Origin: Chloroflexota bacterium | GTDB taxonomy: Bacteria; Chloroflexota; Anaerolineae; Aggregatilineales; Phototrophicaceae | NCBI GenBank assembly: GCA_020161935.1 | Contig: JAIUNI010000024.1 | Span: 1-58,028 of the forward strand | Direction of reading: 5' to 3' | DNA length: 58,028 nucleotides | Shown here: one piece after another, positions 46,307 to 54,791 of the stretch | Position numbering within the stretch: position 1 is the stretch's first letter | Layout of the letters: every line of letters begins with the position of its first letter | Program-made: the position numbers and the translations under genes | Notes under the pieces: generated by a model | Told to the model about the DNA's origin: nothing | Seen by the model: the letters and a program-made list of their open reading frames with translations, nothing else | Databases searched by the model: none

Positions 46307-47158
46307 CTATTTGAAGCGTTCACCGGCCTCGATGGGGAACGGGAAGCGGTTGCTGCGCGGGGGCATGGGGCAAGTGGTGAACTCGCAGAAGGCGCAGGGC
46401 GGATGGTAGAACTTGTTGAAGTCGAGTTCGACGGTGGTTTCATCAATGAAAGGAGCCATCATAAAGCGCCCTGCCCCGTAGGTGGATTTGCCACTGGTGG
46501 CATCCCGCATGAGCAGCCACACGTAGTCTTTACCGAGTTCGGAGGCGCAGGCTTCGAAATGGAAGGCTTGCGCGTGCAGTTCAAAATCGACTGAGCCAAT
46601 GTTTTTGAGGATTTGGGTTTCGCCGCCGGTGTGGTCAACCACCATTCCTTTGGCATCTGGATACGGGGTAAAGCGGCCTGTGGCGCGGTAGTTGGGGTCG
46701 ATGGGATACCAGACGCGACCGGGAAAGTTCAGCCGCTTAGGGGCGTTGGCATCCCACACGCGGATGTTATAGGGGTCACTCGCCCACTGCATGACACCGA
46801 AGCGCACATCACGGACGTTGACGACAGACATGCCGCCGGGTTCATAGTGGTTGCGGAGCGCGGCGGTGCGAGTGGGTACACCATCAACGGTAACGGTTTC
46901 ATCAGTCGTGACGTGGAGCGTGCCGTGCTGTCCATCAAAGCTGAGGATGCCGAGGCGTTCGGGGGCTGCGCCGGCAGGCAACTGCACGGCACTATCCGGT
47001 GCGCTGCCGATGGTGTTTTCGCCCACTTCGAGCGGGTACATGCCAACGATGGCGAGCCAACCGCCGGGGCCGGGGGCGCGCATTTGGGCATCCATGTTCT
47101 GCCGCCATGCTTCGACCTGTGCGATGTAATCGGCTGTGGATTGTTCGGTAGGTGACAT
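46307..47158 (-). CDS. DUF1684 domain protein
   Basis: A 283-residue DUF1684 protein. Family features include the N-terminal YIAQVEAWRQNMDA helix, GWLAIVGMYPLEVGENTIGS, and the strongly conserved end: STYGAGRFMMAPF, LDFNKFYHPPCAFCEFTTCPMPP and FPIEAGE. The role of the family is unknown; FHA-like and small beta-barrel folds have been suggested for parts of it, and conserved Cys/Asp residues hint at metal binding. The ATG at 47158 has GAAGG eight bases upstream; a longer frame from 47257 crosses a heptamer repeat and lacks support. Single gene. Confidence 0.85.
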   Translation of the reverse strand: MSPTEQSTADYIAQVEAWRQNMDAQMRAPGPGGWLAIVGMYPLEVGENTIGSAPDSAVQLPAGAAPERLGILSFDGQHGTLHVTTDETVTVDGVPTRTAALRNHYEPGGMSVVNVRDVRFGVMQWASDPYNIRVWDANAPKRLNFPGRVWYPIDPNYRATGRFTPYPDAKGMVVDHTGGETQILKNIGSVDFELHAQAFHFEACASELGKDYVWLLMRDATSGKSTYGAGRFMMAPFIDETTVELDFNKFYHPPCAFCEFTTCPMPPRSNRFPFPIEAGERFK

Positions 47159-47230
47159 GCCGCGTGCCTTCAAGAGATTAGGGAATGGGTTGGCATGAGT
47201 ATAGACAGAAAAGCGGCAGGTGTCATTAAG

Positions 47231-47265
47231 TGTCGCCAGTCTCCAGCTTTCAGTCATCAGTCCAA
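47231..47265. repeat. Heptameric CAGTCNN repeat array
   Basis: Units tgtcgc, cagtctc, cagcttt, cagtcat and cagtcca at seven-base steps, ending near 47265. It lies between the DUF1684 gene and the small secreted protein gene. Confidence 0.6.
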
Positions 47266-47311
47266 TACAGAGTCGGCTAACTTACTCTCAATGGCAGCTA
47301 GAGACAGAACT

Positions 47312-47343
47312 AAAAAGGCGGTACAGGTGTGGCCTGTACCGCC
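47312..47343 (-). terminator. Terminator of the 47378-47830 gene
   Basis: GGCGGTACAGG and CCTGTACCGCC form an 11-base-pair stem with a five-base loop. On the minus strand the hairpin is followed by TTTTT. It lies 35 bases beyond the stop of the small secreted protein gene. Confidence 0.8.
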
Positions 47344-47377
47344 CGAAGCGAGGGGGAAGAAAGCGGGGAACTCTTGA

Positions 47378-47830
47378 TTAGAAGTCCTTCTGCCAGCTAA
47401 AGGTGTACACTTTACCTTCAGCATCGGGCGGTGTGGTCACCCAGAACCAGCCGGACTGCGAGTAATTGAGGGTGTAGCCGTTTTCTTCGGCAATGGTGAA
47501 GTCAGAGGCGGTGTTGGAGGCAATGGCATCTTCGATGGCTTCACGCGAGACATCCAGCACTTCCGAAGCACTTTCCGAGGCGCTGCTCCAGCTTAGGAGT
47601 TCGATACCACTGACAACCGTTTCGGTGGTCGCGAGGCCATCTTCGTCAACGGTGGCGACTTCATCGCGGGTATTGAAAATGGCGACCGGTGCGCCAGCGT
47701 CGTACGCATTGATGCGCCCGTCATCAAACGACGGAACGGCAGGGGTATCTGTGTCATCAGCCGCTTGAACGGCGACGACACCCGTGACCAGAACGAGGGC
47801 CAACATAAGACTCATACCGAACTTCTTCAT
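47378..47830 (-). CDS. Small secreted protein, paralogue A
   Basis: A 150-residue protein with a signal peptide ending VQAA (about residue 23). Mature part: acidic and Ser-rich, with VPSFDDGRINAYDAGAPVAIF and the closing GKVYTFSWQKDF. The 49017-49493 protein shares the same layout, including PSF-DGRINA-DA-APV and GKVYTFSW-KDF, so they are paralogues from a duplication. No domain was recognised. AAGGAG lies eight bases before the ATG, as in the paralogue. Its terminator is at 47312-47343. Function unknown. Confidence 0.8.
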   Translation of the reverse strand: MKKFGMSLMLALVLVTGVVAVQAADDTDTPAVPSFDDGRINAYDAGAPVAIFNTRDEVATVDEDGLATTETVVSGIELLSWSSASESASEVLDVSREAIEDAIASNTASDFTIAEENGYTLNYSQSGWFWVTTPPDAEGKVYTFSWQKDF

Positions 47831-48049
47831 GATCTAAACTCCTTAACTACGATGGTTATGCGGTGTTTTGTTTATCACCATGACTGCCATTATGGGGGTT
47901 GAGTGTGGAGAAGTCTTGGAGACGGGCTGAACAGGTGCTGAAGTTTTGGTAAGTGGTGGATGAGGGCGCTCGCGCAATTTGTTTACAGGAGGTAATAAGC
48001 AAGGGCGTGAAGGCGACAGTGGTTATACGATTAACGACGAGGAAGCAAG

Positions 48050-48346
48050 ATGGACATTCACCTAGACGCACTAACCGTTAGCCACAACGCAGAGAACCGG
48101 CGCTTTGAAACCCAATTGGGTGAACAGACGGCAGTCGTGAGCTATATCATCCGGTCGGGCGAGATGATTGTTACCCATACGGAAGTCCCTTATCCTTACG
48201 AGGGTTATGGTATCGCGGCAAAGATCACGCAAGCGGCGTTGGATTACGCGCGGGAGAATGGGCTGCGCGTGCGCCCGATGTGCCCGTATACGGCGGCGTA
48301 CATTAAGCGGCACAAGGAATATCAACCGATTACCGTTGGTTATTGA
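48050..48346 (+). CDS. GNAT-type N-acetyltransferase, YjdJ-like, copy 1
   Basis: A 98-residue single-domain protein of the short GNAT group (YjdJ-like, Gcn5-related). The acetyl-CoA loop is in THTEVPYPYEGYGIAAKITQ and the closing helix in GLRVRPMCPYTAAYIKRH. Small members of this group are widespread but poorly studied; acceptor substrate is unknown. It begins with GAGGAAGCAAG before the ATG. It is followed by a close homologue 23 bases later, so the two are cotranscribed. Confidence 0.85.
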   Translation: MDIHLDALTVSHNAENRRFETQLGEQTAVVSYIIRSGEMIVTHTEVPYPYEGYGIAAKITQAALDYARENGLRVRPMCPYTAAYIKRHKEYQPITVGY

Positions 48347-48369
48347 AGCACTATAAAGGGGAATACTGA

Positions 48370-48660
48370 ATGGATGTAAGCCAGTTGGCAGTCGAACACC
48401 GACCTGACTTGAAGCGATTTCAGATTGAGATTGATGGGCAGGTGGCGATGGTCAAGTACTATCTTGGCAACAAGGAGATCATCTTCACGCATACGGAAGT
48501 GCCAGAAGCGTTCGAGGGGCAAGGCGTGGCGGGGAAGATGGCGAAGGCGGCTCTTGAATATGCGAAGGCGGAAGGGTTACGGGTACGCCCGATGTGCCCC
48601 TATATCGCGGCGTACATTCAGCGGCACCCGGAGTACCAATCGATCACCGAGGGGTATTAG
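48370..48660 (+). CDS. GNAT-type N-acetyltransferase, YjdJ-like, copy 2
   Basis: A 96-residue tandem homologue of the preceding gene. Shared segments are THTEVP, EGxGxAxK and GLRVRPMCPYxAAYIxRHxEYQ, while the N-terminal 30 residues differ more. The acetyl-CoA loop here is EAFEGQGVAGKMAKA. The ATG has AAAGGGGAATACTGA upstream. The pair probably arose by tandem duplication and then diverged. It ends the two-gene unit; a terminator-like hairpin lies 270 bases downstream beyond two repeats. Confidence 0.85.
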   Translation: MDVSQLAVEHRPDLKRFQIEIDGQVAMVKYYLGNKEIIFTHTEVPEAFEGQGVAGKMAKAALEYAKAEGLRVRPMCPYIAAYIQRHPEYQSITEGY

Positions 48661-48700
48661 GAGGCTGCAAAGTAGGTTATCGAAAATCGCAAGAAAAAGA

Positions 48701-48731
48701 TTAACCGCCAAGTCGCCAAGAACGCCAAGAT
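48701..48731. repeat. AACCGCCAAG-type repeat
   Basis: AACCGCCAAG, TCGCCAAG and AACGCCAAG in a row. It matches, in reverse orientation, the TTGGCG units at 207-255. Confidence 0.5.
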
Positions 48732-48795
48732 CTTTAGCGCAAGAATTTCGATAAACCACTCATGTAGCAAGTTTCGAGAGAGAAGTGCTGAGTTA

Positions 48796-48876
48796 ACCCC
48801 CACCCTAACCCACGACGATACGTTCGCAAGCTCACTCCATCGTCAGCCCGTAAACGAGGGAGGGAATAAATGCAAA
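48796..48876. repeat. Dispersed palindromic repeat with nested hairpin
   Basis: Outer part CCCCCACCCTAACCC and GGGAGGGAATAAATGCAAA. The nested module has stem GACGAT...ATCGTC around ACGTTCGCAAGCTCACTCC. The tail GAGGGAATAAATGCAAA resembles the copies at 41301 and 42692. It lies between the tandem GNAT genes and the second secreted protein gene. Confidence 0.72.
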
Positions 48877-48933
48877 AGCTCATTATTTACGAGAACCTGC
48901 TCAGTAGTAAGTTTTAAGTGGGAAGTATAAAGC

Positions 48934-48968
48934 AAAAGGCGGGACTGGATAATCAGTTCCGCCTTTTT
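48934..48968 (+). terminator. Bidirectional terminator-like hairpin
   Basis: AAAAGGCGGGACT and AGTTCCGCCTTTTT form a long stem with a few G-T pairs and a seven-base loop, followed by T residues on the plus strand and a weaker T-run on the minus strand. It lies between the plus-strand GNAT pair and the minus-strand secreted protein gene (stop at 49017). Confidence 0.7.
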
Positions 48969-49016
48969 GTTACTCTGAGGGCGGCGCAAGCTGTGCGCCC
49001 ACCGTTTTAGGGGCTA

Positions 49017-49493
49017 TTAGAAGTCCTTCAACCAGCTAAAGGTGTAGACCTTACCTTCATAGTCGGCAGGGGTTTGAATCCACAACTGATTGGTTTCCGA
49101 GTTGTAGTTCAGCATATAGCCGTTCTCGCTGGCAATGGGCAGCATTACCGAGTTACCACCCTCATCAATGGCGGCTTCAATATCCTCAATCGGGACATTC
49201 AGGACTTCGGTTACGCTGCCTGCATCACCATTCCAGCGCAGCAGTTGAATGCCGTTCACAACCATCGCGGTCGTGGGTACGCCATTATCGTTCACAATCG
49301 GTGCTTCTTCATAGGTTTCGAACACAACGACCGGAGCCGCTGCATCAAAAGCGTTGATACGCCCGTCCGTGAATGATGGAAGGATGACAGTTGGTGTCGG
49401 TTCAGGCGTTGGCATGGGGTCGGCTGCCTGTGCGGCAAACACGCCACCTGCTAATACCAAAGCTGAAATTACTGTCGCGTTTAGTTTCTTCAT
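49017..49493 (-). CDS. Small secreted protein, paralogue B
   Basis: A 158-residue protein with a signal peptide ending FAAQAA (about residue 23), a short Pro/Thr spacer (TPEPTPT) and then the same body as paralogue A: LPSFTDGRINAFDAAAPVVVFET and the closing GKVYTFSWLKDF. The ATG at 49493 was chosen because AAGGAG is eight bases upstream, exactly as for paralogue A; an ATG two codons earlier has only two bases of spacing. The extra Pro/Thr segment and several inserted residues distinguish it from A. Function unknown. Confidence 0.8.
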   Translation of the reverse strand: MKKLNATVISALVLAGGVFAAQAADPMPTPEPTPTVILPSFTDGRINAFDAAAPVVVFETYEEAPIVNDNGVPTTAMVVNGIQLLRWNGDAGSVTEVLNVPIEDIEAAIDEGGNSVMLPIASENGYMLNYNSETNQLWIQTPADYEGKVYTFSWLKDF

Positions 49494-49672
49494 GCTCATT
49501 ACTCCTTGAGCTTGGAAAACAGAAATGGTGCTGTTCACACCATGCCTACAATTATTACTGGTTTATATAAATATTTTTGAGGCAGGGTCTAAATATCTCA
49601 TGAAAATTTTGAAGGTGAAAATTGGCGAGATTTTAGCTGACAGGGGAGGTAATTCTCATTAAGCCATTATGA

Positions 49673-50584
49673 TTACGGGGTGTGACTTTGTATACGATTG
49701 TCGAAGAATTGGAGCATACGGTTGGCATATTCAGCGGGTGCGGTGTAGGGGCCGTTGCAGTGGGTCGCACCGGGGATTTCCCAATATTCGGCGTTTGCGC
49801 CAGCGGCTTGCTGAAAACGGCGGACATAAAAGCGCTCACTGCCAAACTCACCCGCGAATAAGAGGATCGGGCGCGAGGCGATTTGACTGACGGTATCCAT
49901 TAGCGAAGGCGGGATGGACATGCCGACTTGCAGCGCGACGAGGCGATCTACAAAGCTGTGATAACCAATTGTCAACTGTCCTTCTAAACCGTCCGCAGGG
50001 GGTAAATCAGCAGCAGAAACGGCGGCAGGGCCATCCGCAAAGACGGCAGCGAGTTCAGGGTAGCGGGCAGCAGCACGAAGCGCGACCTGCCCTCCGATTG
50101 AACATCCCGCAATTGCCAGTGTATCCGCTTTGCCACTTAGAAAGGCAATCGCACCGCCAACATCTTCTACGTCACGCCAGCCTAAGGAACGCTGGCTGCC
50201 ATCACTTTCGCCAGCAGCCCGTTGGTCGTAGAGCAGCGCACCGTATCCGGCTCCGGCAAGGTGCAGTGCGTGAAACAGCATCTCGGTACGGTCGTTGTAG
50301 TAACCATGCAGCAGGATAACGACGGTGCCATTTTGCGGCGGGATATACCAACCCCGCAGCGTCAGGTCATCCGCACCGATAAAGTTAACGTCTTGAGTCG
50401 TGGGTGGTAAGTCAGAAGGACGGACAACCGTACCGCGAAAGGGCATCACATAATTGAAGGCGAGGCCAAAGGTGGCAAGGAAACCGAGGGTGCAAGGTAT
50501 GAGCAGGATTAAACCGACAAAGAAGATCAGGAGGCGCTGCCAATAACGGCGGCCTCGCTTCTGCGGAGGTGAGAACCCGGTCAT
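49673..50584 (-). CDS. Membrane-anchored alpha/beta hydrolase
   Basis: A 303-residue protein with an N-terminal membrane helix (about 17-45) and an alpha/beta-hydrolase domain. VVILLHGYYNDRTEM gives the oxyanion strand, GCSIGGQVAL the nucleophile elbow with Ser, LLFAGEFGSERF the likely acidic residue, and PGATHCNGP the catalytic His. It acts as a hydrolase or esterase outside the membrane, of unknown substrate. It starts one base after the stop of the hypothetical gene at 50586-51245, so the two are cotranscribed. The Glu as acid residue is plausible but not certain. Confidence 0.85.
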   Translation of the reverse strand: MTGFSPPQKRGRRYWQRLLIFFVGLILLIPCTLGFLATFGLAFNYVMPFRGTVVRPSDLPPTTQDVNFIGADDLTLRGWYIPPQNGTVVILLHGYYNDRTEMLFHALHLAGAGYGALLYDQRAAGESDGSQRSLGWRDVEDVGGAIAFLSGKADTLAIAGCSIGGQVALRAAARYPELAAVFADGPAAVSAADLPPADGLEGQLTIGYHSFVDRLVALQVGMSIPPSLMDTVSQIASRPILLFAGEFGSERFYVRRFQQAAGANAEYWEIPGATHCNGPYTAPAEYANRMLQFFDNRIQSHTP

Positions 50585-50585
50585 G

Positions 50586-51245
50586 CTACCAAGTTAGAAG
50601 GTTGGGGGTCGTTCCGGTTGAGGCGGTGTCGGGATTCCAAATGGAGGCGAGCCAGTCGTGCAATTCACCTTTTACCTCATGGGTTAGGCGAATGCCGGCT
50701 TCAAAACCGTTGGGCGAGAAGGCGTACAGGCTGGCGAATTGGCGGCGAATGGTGCAGATGAGATAATCTTTTTCCCAGCGAGACTGCCCCCAGAGGAAGG
50801 CGACACCATCTTGCTCGCGGTGAATAAGCTGCAACCAATGGGCGCAATCGACGGCGGTGAGGTCGTGCAAGCGGAAGCGGAAGGTTAACATCGAGCCGAG
50901 GGTATAGGCGAGTTGGAATTGGTAGCTGTTCGGCAGCGCTTCGACTAGTACGGTGGCAGTACCATCGGGAGCGGAGAGCGCGGCGACGGCGGGCTGATAG
51001 GCGGCTTTCGACCCATAGGCTTTGATGAGCGTGATGAGGGGCAAGGTGGGATAGCGGTTGGCGAGTTCAACGGCGAGGTCAATCTTGCCACCGAAATGCT
51101 GCTGCAAGAGCCACGGCGCGTTGAGCGTCGAACGGCTGATGGTGGCAGGATGAGCGCTGTCATCAACTGGAATTTCGGGCAAGGAGGCACGCGACGCTAT
51201 CGTTAAGTCATCCTCAAGTTGGTTCTTCCTCGTTTCGCGTGGCAT
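50586..51245 (-). CDS. Hypothetical protein, operon partner of the hydrolase
   Basis: A 219-residue soluble protein with no recognised domain. Features are a moderately acidic N-terminal 45 residues, then LNAPWLLQQHFGGKIDLAVELANRYP, SYQFQLAYTLGSMLTFRFRL and DYLICTIRRQFASLYAFSPNG. It has no signal peptide. It is one base ahead of the hydrolase gene, so a shared function is likely, but its nature cannot be read here. The ATG at 51245 is the only reasonable start; its ribosome site is weak. Confidence 0.7.
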   Translation of the reverse strand: MPRETRKNQLEDDLTIASRASLPEIPVDDSAHPATISRSTLNAPWLLQQHFGGKIDLAVELANRYPTLPLITLIKAYGSKAAYQPAVAALSAPDGTATVLVEALPNSYQFQLAYTLGSMLTFRFRLHDLTAVDCAHWLQLIHREQDGVAFLWGQSRWEKDYLICTIRRQFASLYAFSPNGFEAGIRLTHEVKGELHDWLASIWNPDTASTGTTPNLLTW

Positions 51246-51441
51246 AATCTACCCTTCTTCTGCTGCAAGCATTCTATCTCTTTTCAGCTTATAACAGGGT
51301 GAGGGAAAGCGCAAATGGTGATTCCCCCTCATAATTAGGGGATTTGAGCGATTGTAATACCAAAATGACAATGCGCTCATGTAGTTCTAACACGCGATGG
51401 CTATCCTTGTAACAATTTTAACGAAACAGAGGTAATAAACC

Positions 51442-53418
51442 GTGCAACCTCCGGGACAGGACAAGCAACCCAACAACCAGCCCCCCGGCCCCCAGTTCAA
51501 AATACCGAGATGGGTATGGCCGGTGGTGTGGATCGTACTCATTATTTGGGCATTTACACGTGTACAAGATATGGTCAGTACGGCGACAGGCGAACAGCCG
51601 ATTACCGTCCCGTACTCATTCTTCCGGCAGCAAATCGAAGACGGCAACGTTGAAACCGTCGTCTTTCAAGGCGACCAAGCACGGGGCGATTTTAACAAGA
51701 GTGTACAGTATCCTCCGGCGGGTTCGCCACTCCTACAGCAAGGTGTGACGCAGCAGCAGTCGAACCGTTTCGTGACGACGCTGCTGCCGATTGAAGATCC
51801 CAGCCTCACAACCCTCCTGAATGAAAAGGGTGTGACGGTTACGTCGCAAGTCAACGATACGTCGCCACTCCTTTATATCCTGCTGCAATTCGCACCGTTC
51901 ATCCTGATCCTCGGTTTCTTTTTCTGGTCGGCGCGACGCGCACAAGGCCAGATGGGGAATGTGTTCGGGTTCGGGCGGACGCAAGCGCGTGAATACACGG
52001 TTGAACGTCCACAGGTGACATTCGGCGATGTGGCGGGACAAGACGCGGCGAAGGCGGAACTGGTCGAAATTGTCGACTTCCTTAAAGAGCCGGATAAGTA
52101 CATTGCGCTTGGCGCTCGTATTCCGCGCGGTGTGCTGCTGGTCGGCCCACCCGGTACGGGTAAAACGTTGATGGCGCGGGCGGTGGCTGGCGAGGCAAGC
52201 GTGGCTTTCTTCAGCATTTCGGCCTCCGAGTTCGTGGAAATGTTCGTCGGCGTGGGCGCAAGCCGCGTACGTGACCTGTTCAAGCGGGCGAAGGATGCCG
52301 CACCGAGCATCGTGTTTGTTGACGAAATTGATGCAGTCGGTCGCCAGCGTGGTACCGGTTTGGGCGGCGGTAATGATGAACGCGAGCAAACGCTCAACCA
52401 GATGCTTTCAGAGATGGACGGCTTTGACCAAAACGAGAGTGTGATCGTCATGGCAGCGACCAACCGGCCAGACGTGCTTGATCCGGCGCTGCTGCGACCG
52501 GGGCGCTTCGACCGGCAGGTAACGGTGGGTTTGCCTGACCGTACCGGACGCGAGAATATTCTCAAAATTCATACAAAGGGCAAGCCGCTGGACAGCGAAG
52601 TCAAGCTGAGTGATATGGCGAAGGCGACGATTGGCTTCTCCGGCGCTGATCTTTCGAACCTCGCGAACGAAGCGGCACTGAACGCGGCGCGGCGGAATGC
52701 CAAGCGCATCAGCCAACGTGACTTCCTGAACGCATTCGACCGGATTGTGCTGGGTACGGAAAGCCCGCCCCTTTCGAACGAGCAGGAACGCAAGGTAGTG
52801 GCTTATCATGAAGCGGGTCACGCGATTGTAGGCGCATTGACACCCCATGCAAACCCTGTATTCAAGGTCACGATTGTGCCGCGCGGACAAGCGCTCGGTG
52901 TGACGGCTTCGCTGCCGGATGATGACCGCCGCAATTACTCGAAAGAGTTCTTGATGGCGCAAATCTATATGCTGCTCGGCGGACGGGCGGCTGAGGATGT
53001 GGCGATTGGAGAGATCACGACTGGCGCTTCGAGCGATCTGCGGCGTGTGACGGATATTGCCCACCGGATGGTTGCCGAGTTCGGCATGAGCGAGACGATT
53101 GGTCAGCTCAACTTCGGTGACAATGAGCGCCAGCCGTTCCTCGGCTATTCGCTGTCTCAAGGGCGCAATTACAGTGAGGCGACGGCAGCACGGATTGACG
53201 CGGAAGTGCGGCATATCGTAGACGAGGCTTACAAACACACCGTTGAACTTGTCCGCCAGAACAAAGATAAGCTCGAAGCCCTAGCCAATGAACTACTCAC
53301 CAATGAGATTGTCGAAGGCGCACGGGTATACGAAATTGTGGGGAAGAAGATTGAAGACGCTATCGAAGAAGCGGATGTCAGCACCCCACAGCAGGGGCTT
53401 ATCGCAGGGCCAGCGTAG
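51442..53418 (+). CDS. ftsH: ATP-dependent zinc metalloprotease FtsH
   Basis: A 658-residue membrane protease. Start codon is GTG with AGAGGTAA upstream. Two membrane helices (about 25-45 and 150-170) surround a short periplasmic-side domain. The AAA domain has Walker A GPPGTGKT (about 234-241), Walker B IVFVDEIDAVG, and the second region of homology with ATNRPDVLDPALLRPGRFDR. The M41 protease has HEAGH at 456-460. FtsH degrades misfolded membrane proteins and some regulators. It is transcribed alone, and ends in a repeat-containing region with a terminator at 53581. Confidence 0.97.
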   Translation: MQPPGQDKQPNNQPPGPQFKIPRWVWPVVWIVLIIWAFTRVQDMVSTATGEQPITVPYSFFRQQIEDGNVETVVFQGDQARGDFNKSVQYPPAGSPLLQQGVTQQQSNRFVTTLLPIEDPSLTTLLNEKGVTVTSQVNDTSPLLYILLQFAPFILILGFFFWSARRAQGQMGNVFGFGRTQAREYTVERPQVTFGDVAGQDAAKAELVEIVDFLKEPDKYIALGARIPRGVLLVGPPGTGKTLMARAVAGEASVAFFSISASEFVEMFVGVGASRVRDLFKRAKDAAPSIVFVDEIDAVGRQRGTGLGGGNDEREQTLNQMLSEMDGFDQNESVIVMAATNRPDVLDPALLRPGRFDRQVTVGLPDRTGRENILKIHTKGKPLDSEVKLSDMAKATIGFSGADLSNLANEAALNAARRNAKRISQRDFLNAFDRIVLGTESPPLSNEQERKVVAYHEAGHAIVGALTPHANPVFKVTIVPRGQALGVTASLPDDDRRNYSKEFLMAQIYMLLGGRAAEDVAIGEITTGASSDLRRVTDIAHRMVAEFGMSETIGQLNFGDNERQPFLGYSLSQGRNYSEATAARIDAEVRHIVDEAYKHTVELVRQNKDKLEALANELLTNEIVEGARVYEIVGKKIEDAIEEADVSTPQQGLIAGPA

Positions 53419-53468
53419 TTCAAGTTCGGTTCAAGTTAAGTCATGATTGCAAAGTAAGTGGTGGTTAA

Positions 53469-53535
53469 ACCCTAGCCCCACGACGGTACGTTCGCAGGCT
53501 CACTCCACCGTCAGCCCTCAGGGCGAGGGGAACGA
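53469..53535. repeat. Dispersed palindromic repeat with nested hairpin
   Basis: Outer part CCCTAGCCCC and CTCAGGGCGAGGGGA. Nested module has stem GACGGT...ACCGTC around ACGTTCGCAGGCTCACTCC, with the same core as at 48796. It lies between ftsH and its terminator. Confidence 0.72.
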
Positions 53536-53580
53536 AACAAGACATCACTTACTCTATGACCACTATCCGAGATTTTAGAG

Positions 53581-53609
53581 AAACGCTCCAATTCAGTTGG
53601 GGCGTTTTT
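53581..53609 (+). terminator. Terminator downstream of ftsH
   Basis: AAACGCTCCAA pairs with TTGGGGCGTTT (one T-G pair), loop TTCAG, then TTT. It is 163 bases beyond the ftsH stop, past the palindromic repeat. Confidence 0.65.
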
Positions 53610-53678
53610 GATTCACCGCGCAACGTGCAAAAGGCTTGCTGCGTATATATAAGCAAATAGCAAATTAAGGTCACTACA

Positions 53679-54398
53679 ATGGCGAACGGTTATTTGACGT
53701 TCCTTGATTATTTTGAGATGCGGCGGCGGATTGAAAGGCGGCTGGCATCCGGTAGATTATTTTTCCTACATATTATTCTCTTTGCTATCGGAGCGGGGAT
53801 CATCGGTAACGCGGCCTATTCACCGTATTACTATGTGGGACGCGACTATTTTATATACCCATTTACCGGACATTGGGTCAGCCTGTGGAGTGGGATACTC
53901 CTTGTTCACGGGTTATGGTCATTCTGGCAGTCGGGGGCAAGGGGTGGACGGCGGGAAGCCGTTATCGAGCATGAAATGCGGCAGCGGGTACAAGACGATG
54001 CGCTTTATTTGAGCCAACGACCGAAAACACTGTTCCGGCTGCACGGGTTGTTGAGCGACGACATCCGCAAACGGTACAGCGGTATCCCGATCATGCTAAC
54101 GATTGTGTTCCTCAATGCGCTGATCTGGATTCCGTGGACAGTCACGGGGCAGGCTTTTACATCGTTCGCGTGGCAAACCGCGCTGGTGCTGGTGATCCCG
54201 TTTATCAGCCTCGTGCTATTCAACGGCTGGCGGCGAGCGGGACACGAAAAACGACTGCGACAGCAACTGGCAACATTCCTCGACGAGAATGACGATGAGG
54301 AGGTTGACACTTACGACCGCGAAATGCGGCTTGGCGACGATGGCGAACTGGTCACGGTTGAAGATTATATGCTCAAGCAGAAACGCAAACGGGCTTGA
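53679..54398 (+). CDS. 2TM-domain membrane protein
   Basis: A 239-residue protein with four hydrophobic segments (about 28-48, 65-82, 135-153, 163-180). The N-terminal pair around RRLASGRLFFLHIILFAIG and LVHGLWSFWQSG is the 2TM domain found in many bacterial sensor and small membrane proteins. The C-terminal 55 residues are soluble and strongly charged (FLDENDDEEVDTYDREMRLGD). The role is unknown. The next gene starts 40 bases after its stop. Confidence 0.65.
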   Translation: MANGYLTFLDYFEMRRRIERRLASGRLFFLHIILFAIGAGIIGNAAYSPYYYVGRDYFIYPFTGHWVSLWSGILLVHGLWSFWQSGARGGRREAVIEHEMRQRVQDDALYLSQRPKTLFRLHGLLSDDIRKRYSGIPIMLTIVFLNALIWIPWTVTGQAFTSFAWQTALVLVIPFISLVLFNGWRRAGHEKRLRQQLATFLDENDDEEVDTYDREMRLGDDGELVTVEDYMLKQKRKRA

Positions 54399-54438
54399 GT
54401 TCTTGTCGGATAGCATCCTATTTAGCTAGGAGACAAAA

Positions 54439-54666
54439 ATGAACGAGCAACGGCCAATTGAATGGGTTACGGCGTATACCGCACAGAACTTACCCGAAGC
54501 GTATATCGTGGTGGGGCGCTTAAAGAGCGCAGGCATTGCCCACTTCATCAAGCCAGATTCATTTGGTCAGATTCACGGCTTTAACGTGGGCATCCACAGC
54601 GGCGTTGAGGTGCTGGTGAACGAAGCCGATTATGACGAGGCGATGGAGATATTGGATGAGGGATAA
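54439..54666 (+). CDS. DUF2007-type small protein
   Basis: A 75-residue protein matching the DUF2007 pattern of putative signal-transducing proteins: VTAYTAQNLPEAYIVVGRLKSAGIAHFI followed by the short loop with HSGVEVLVNEADYDEAMEIL. It folds as a ferredoxin-like unit often fused to or encoded next to membrane sensors, in keeping with the 2TM gene before it. AGGAGAC precedes the ATG by about seven bases. Partner and ligand unknown. Confidence 0.75.
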   Translation: MNEQRPIEWVTAYTAQNLPEAYIVVGRLKSAGIAHFIKPDSFGQIHGFNVGIHSGVEVLVNEADYDEAMEILDEG

Positions 54667-54669
54667 CCA

Positions 54670-54773
54670 CACCTCACCCCCCGATGGAACGTTCGCAGGC
54701 TCACTCCACCATCAGCCCTTTCCACAAGTGGCAGAGGGGAGTCAAACGGGAGGGTCTGTGACCCTCCCCTACC
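54670..54773. repeat. Dispersed palindromic repeat with nested hairpin, long copy
   Basis: Outer part CCTCACCCCC and AGAGGGGAG. Nested module has stem GATGG...CCATC around AACGTTCGCAGGCTCACTCCA. A further hairpin GGGAGGGTC...GACCCTCCC follows (54749-54767). It fills the gap between the DUF2007 gene and the EF-G-like gene. Confidence 0.72.
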
Positions 54774-54791
54774 TAAAACCAATTATTGTCA

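Noticed and set aside
51733..53238. Minus-strand open frames across ftsH
   Set aside because: Antisense to the well-supported ftsH gene; no domain features.
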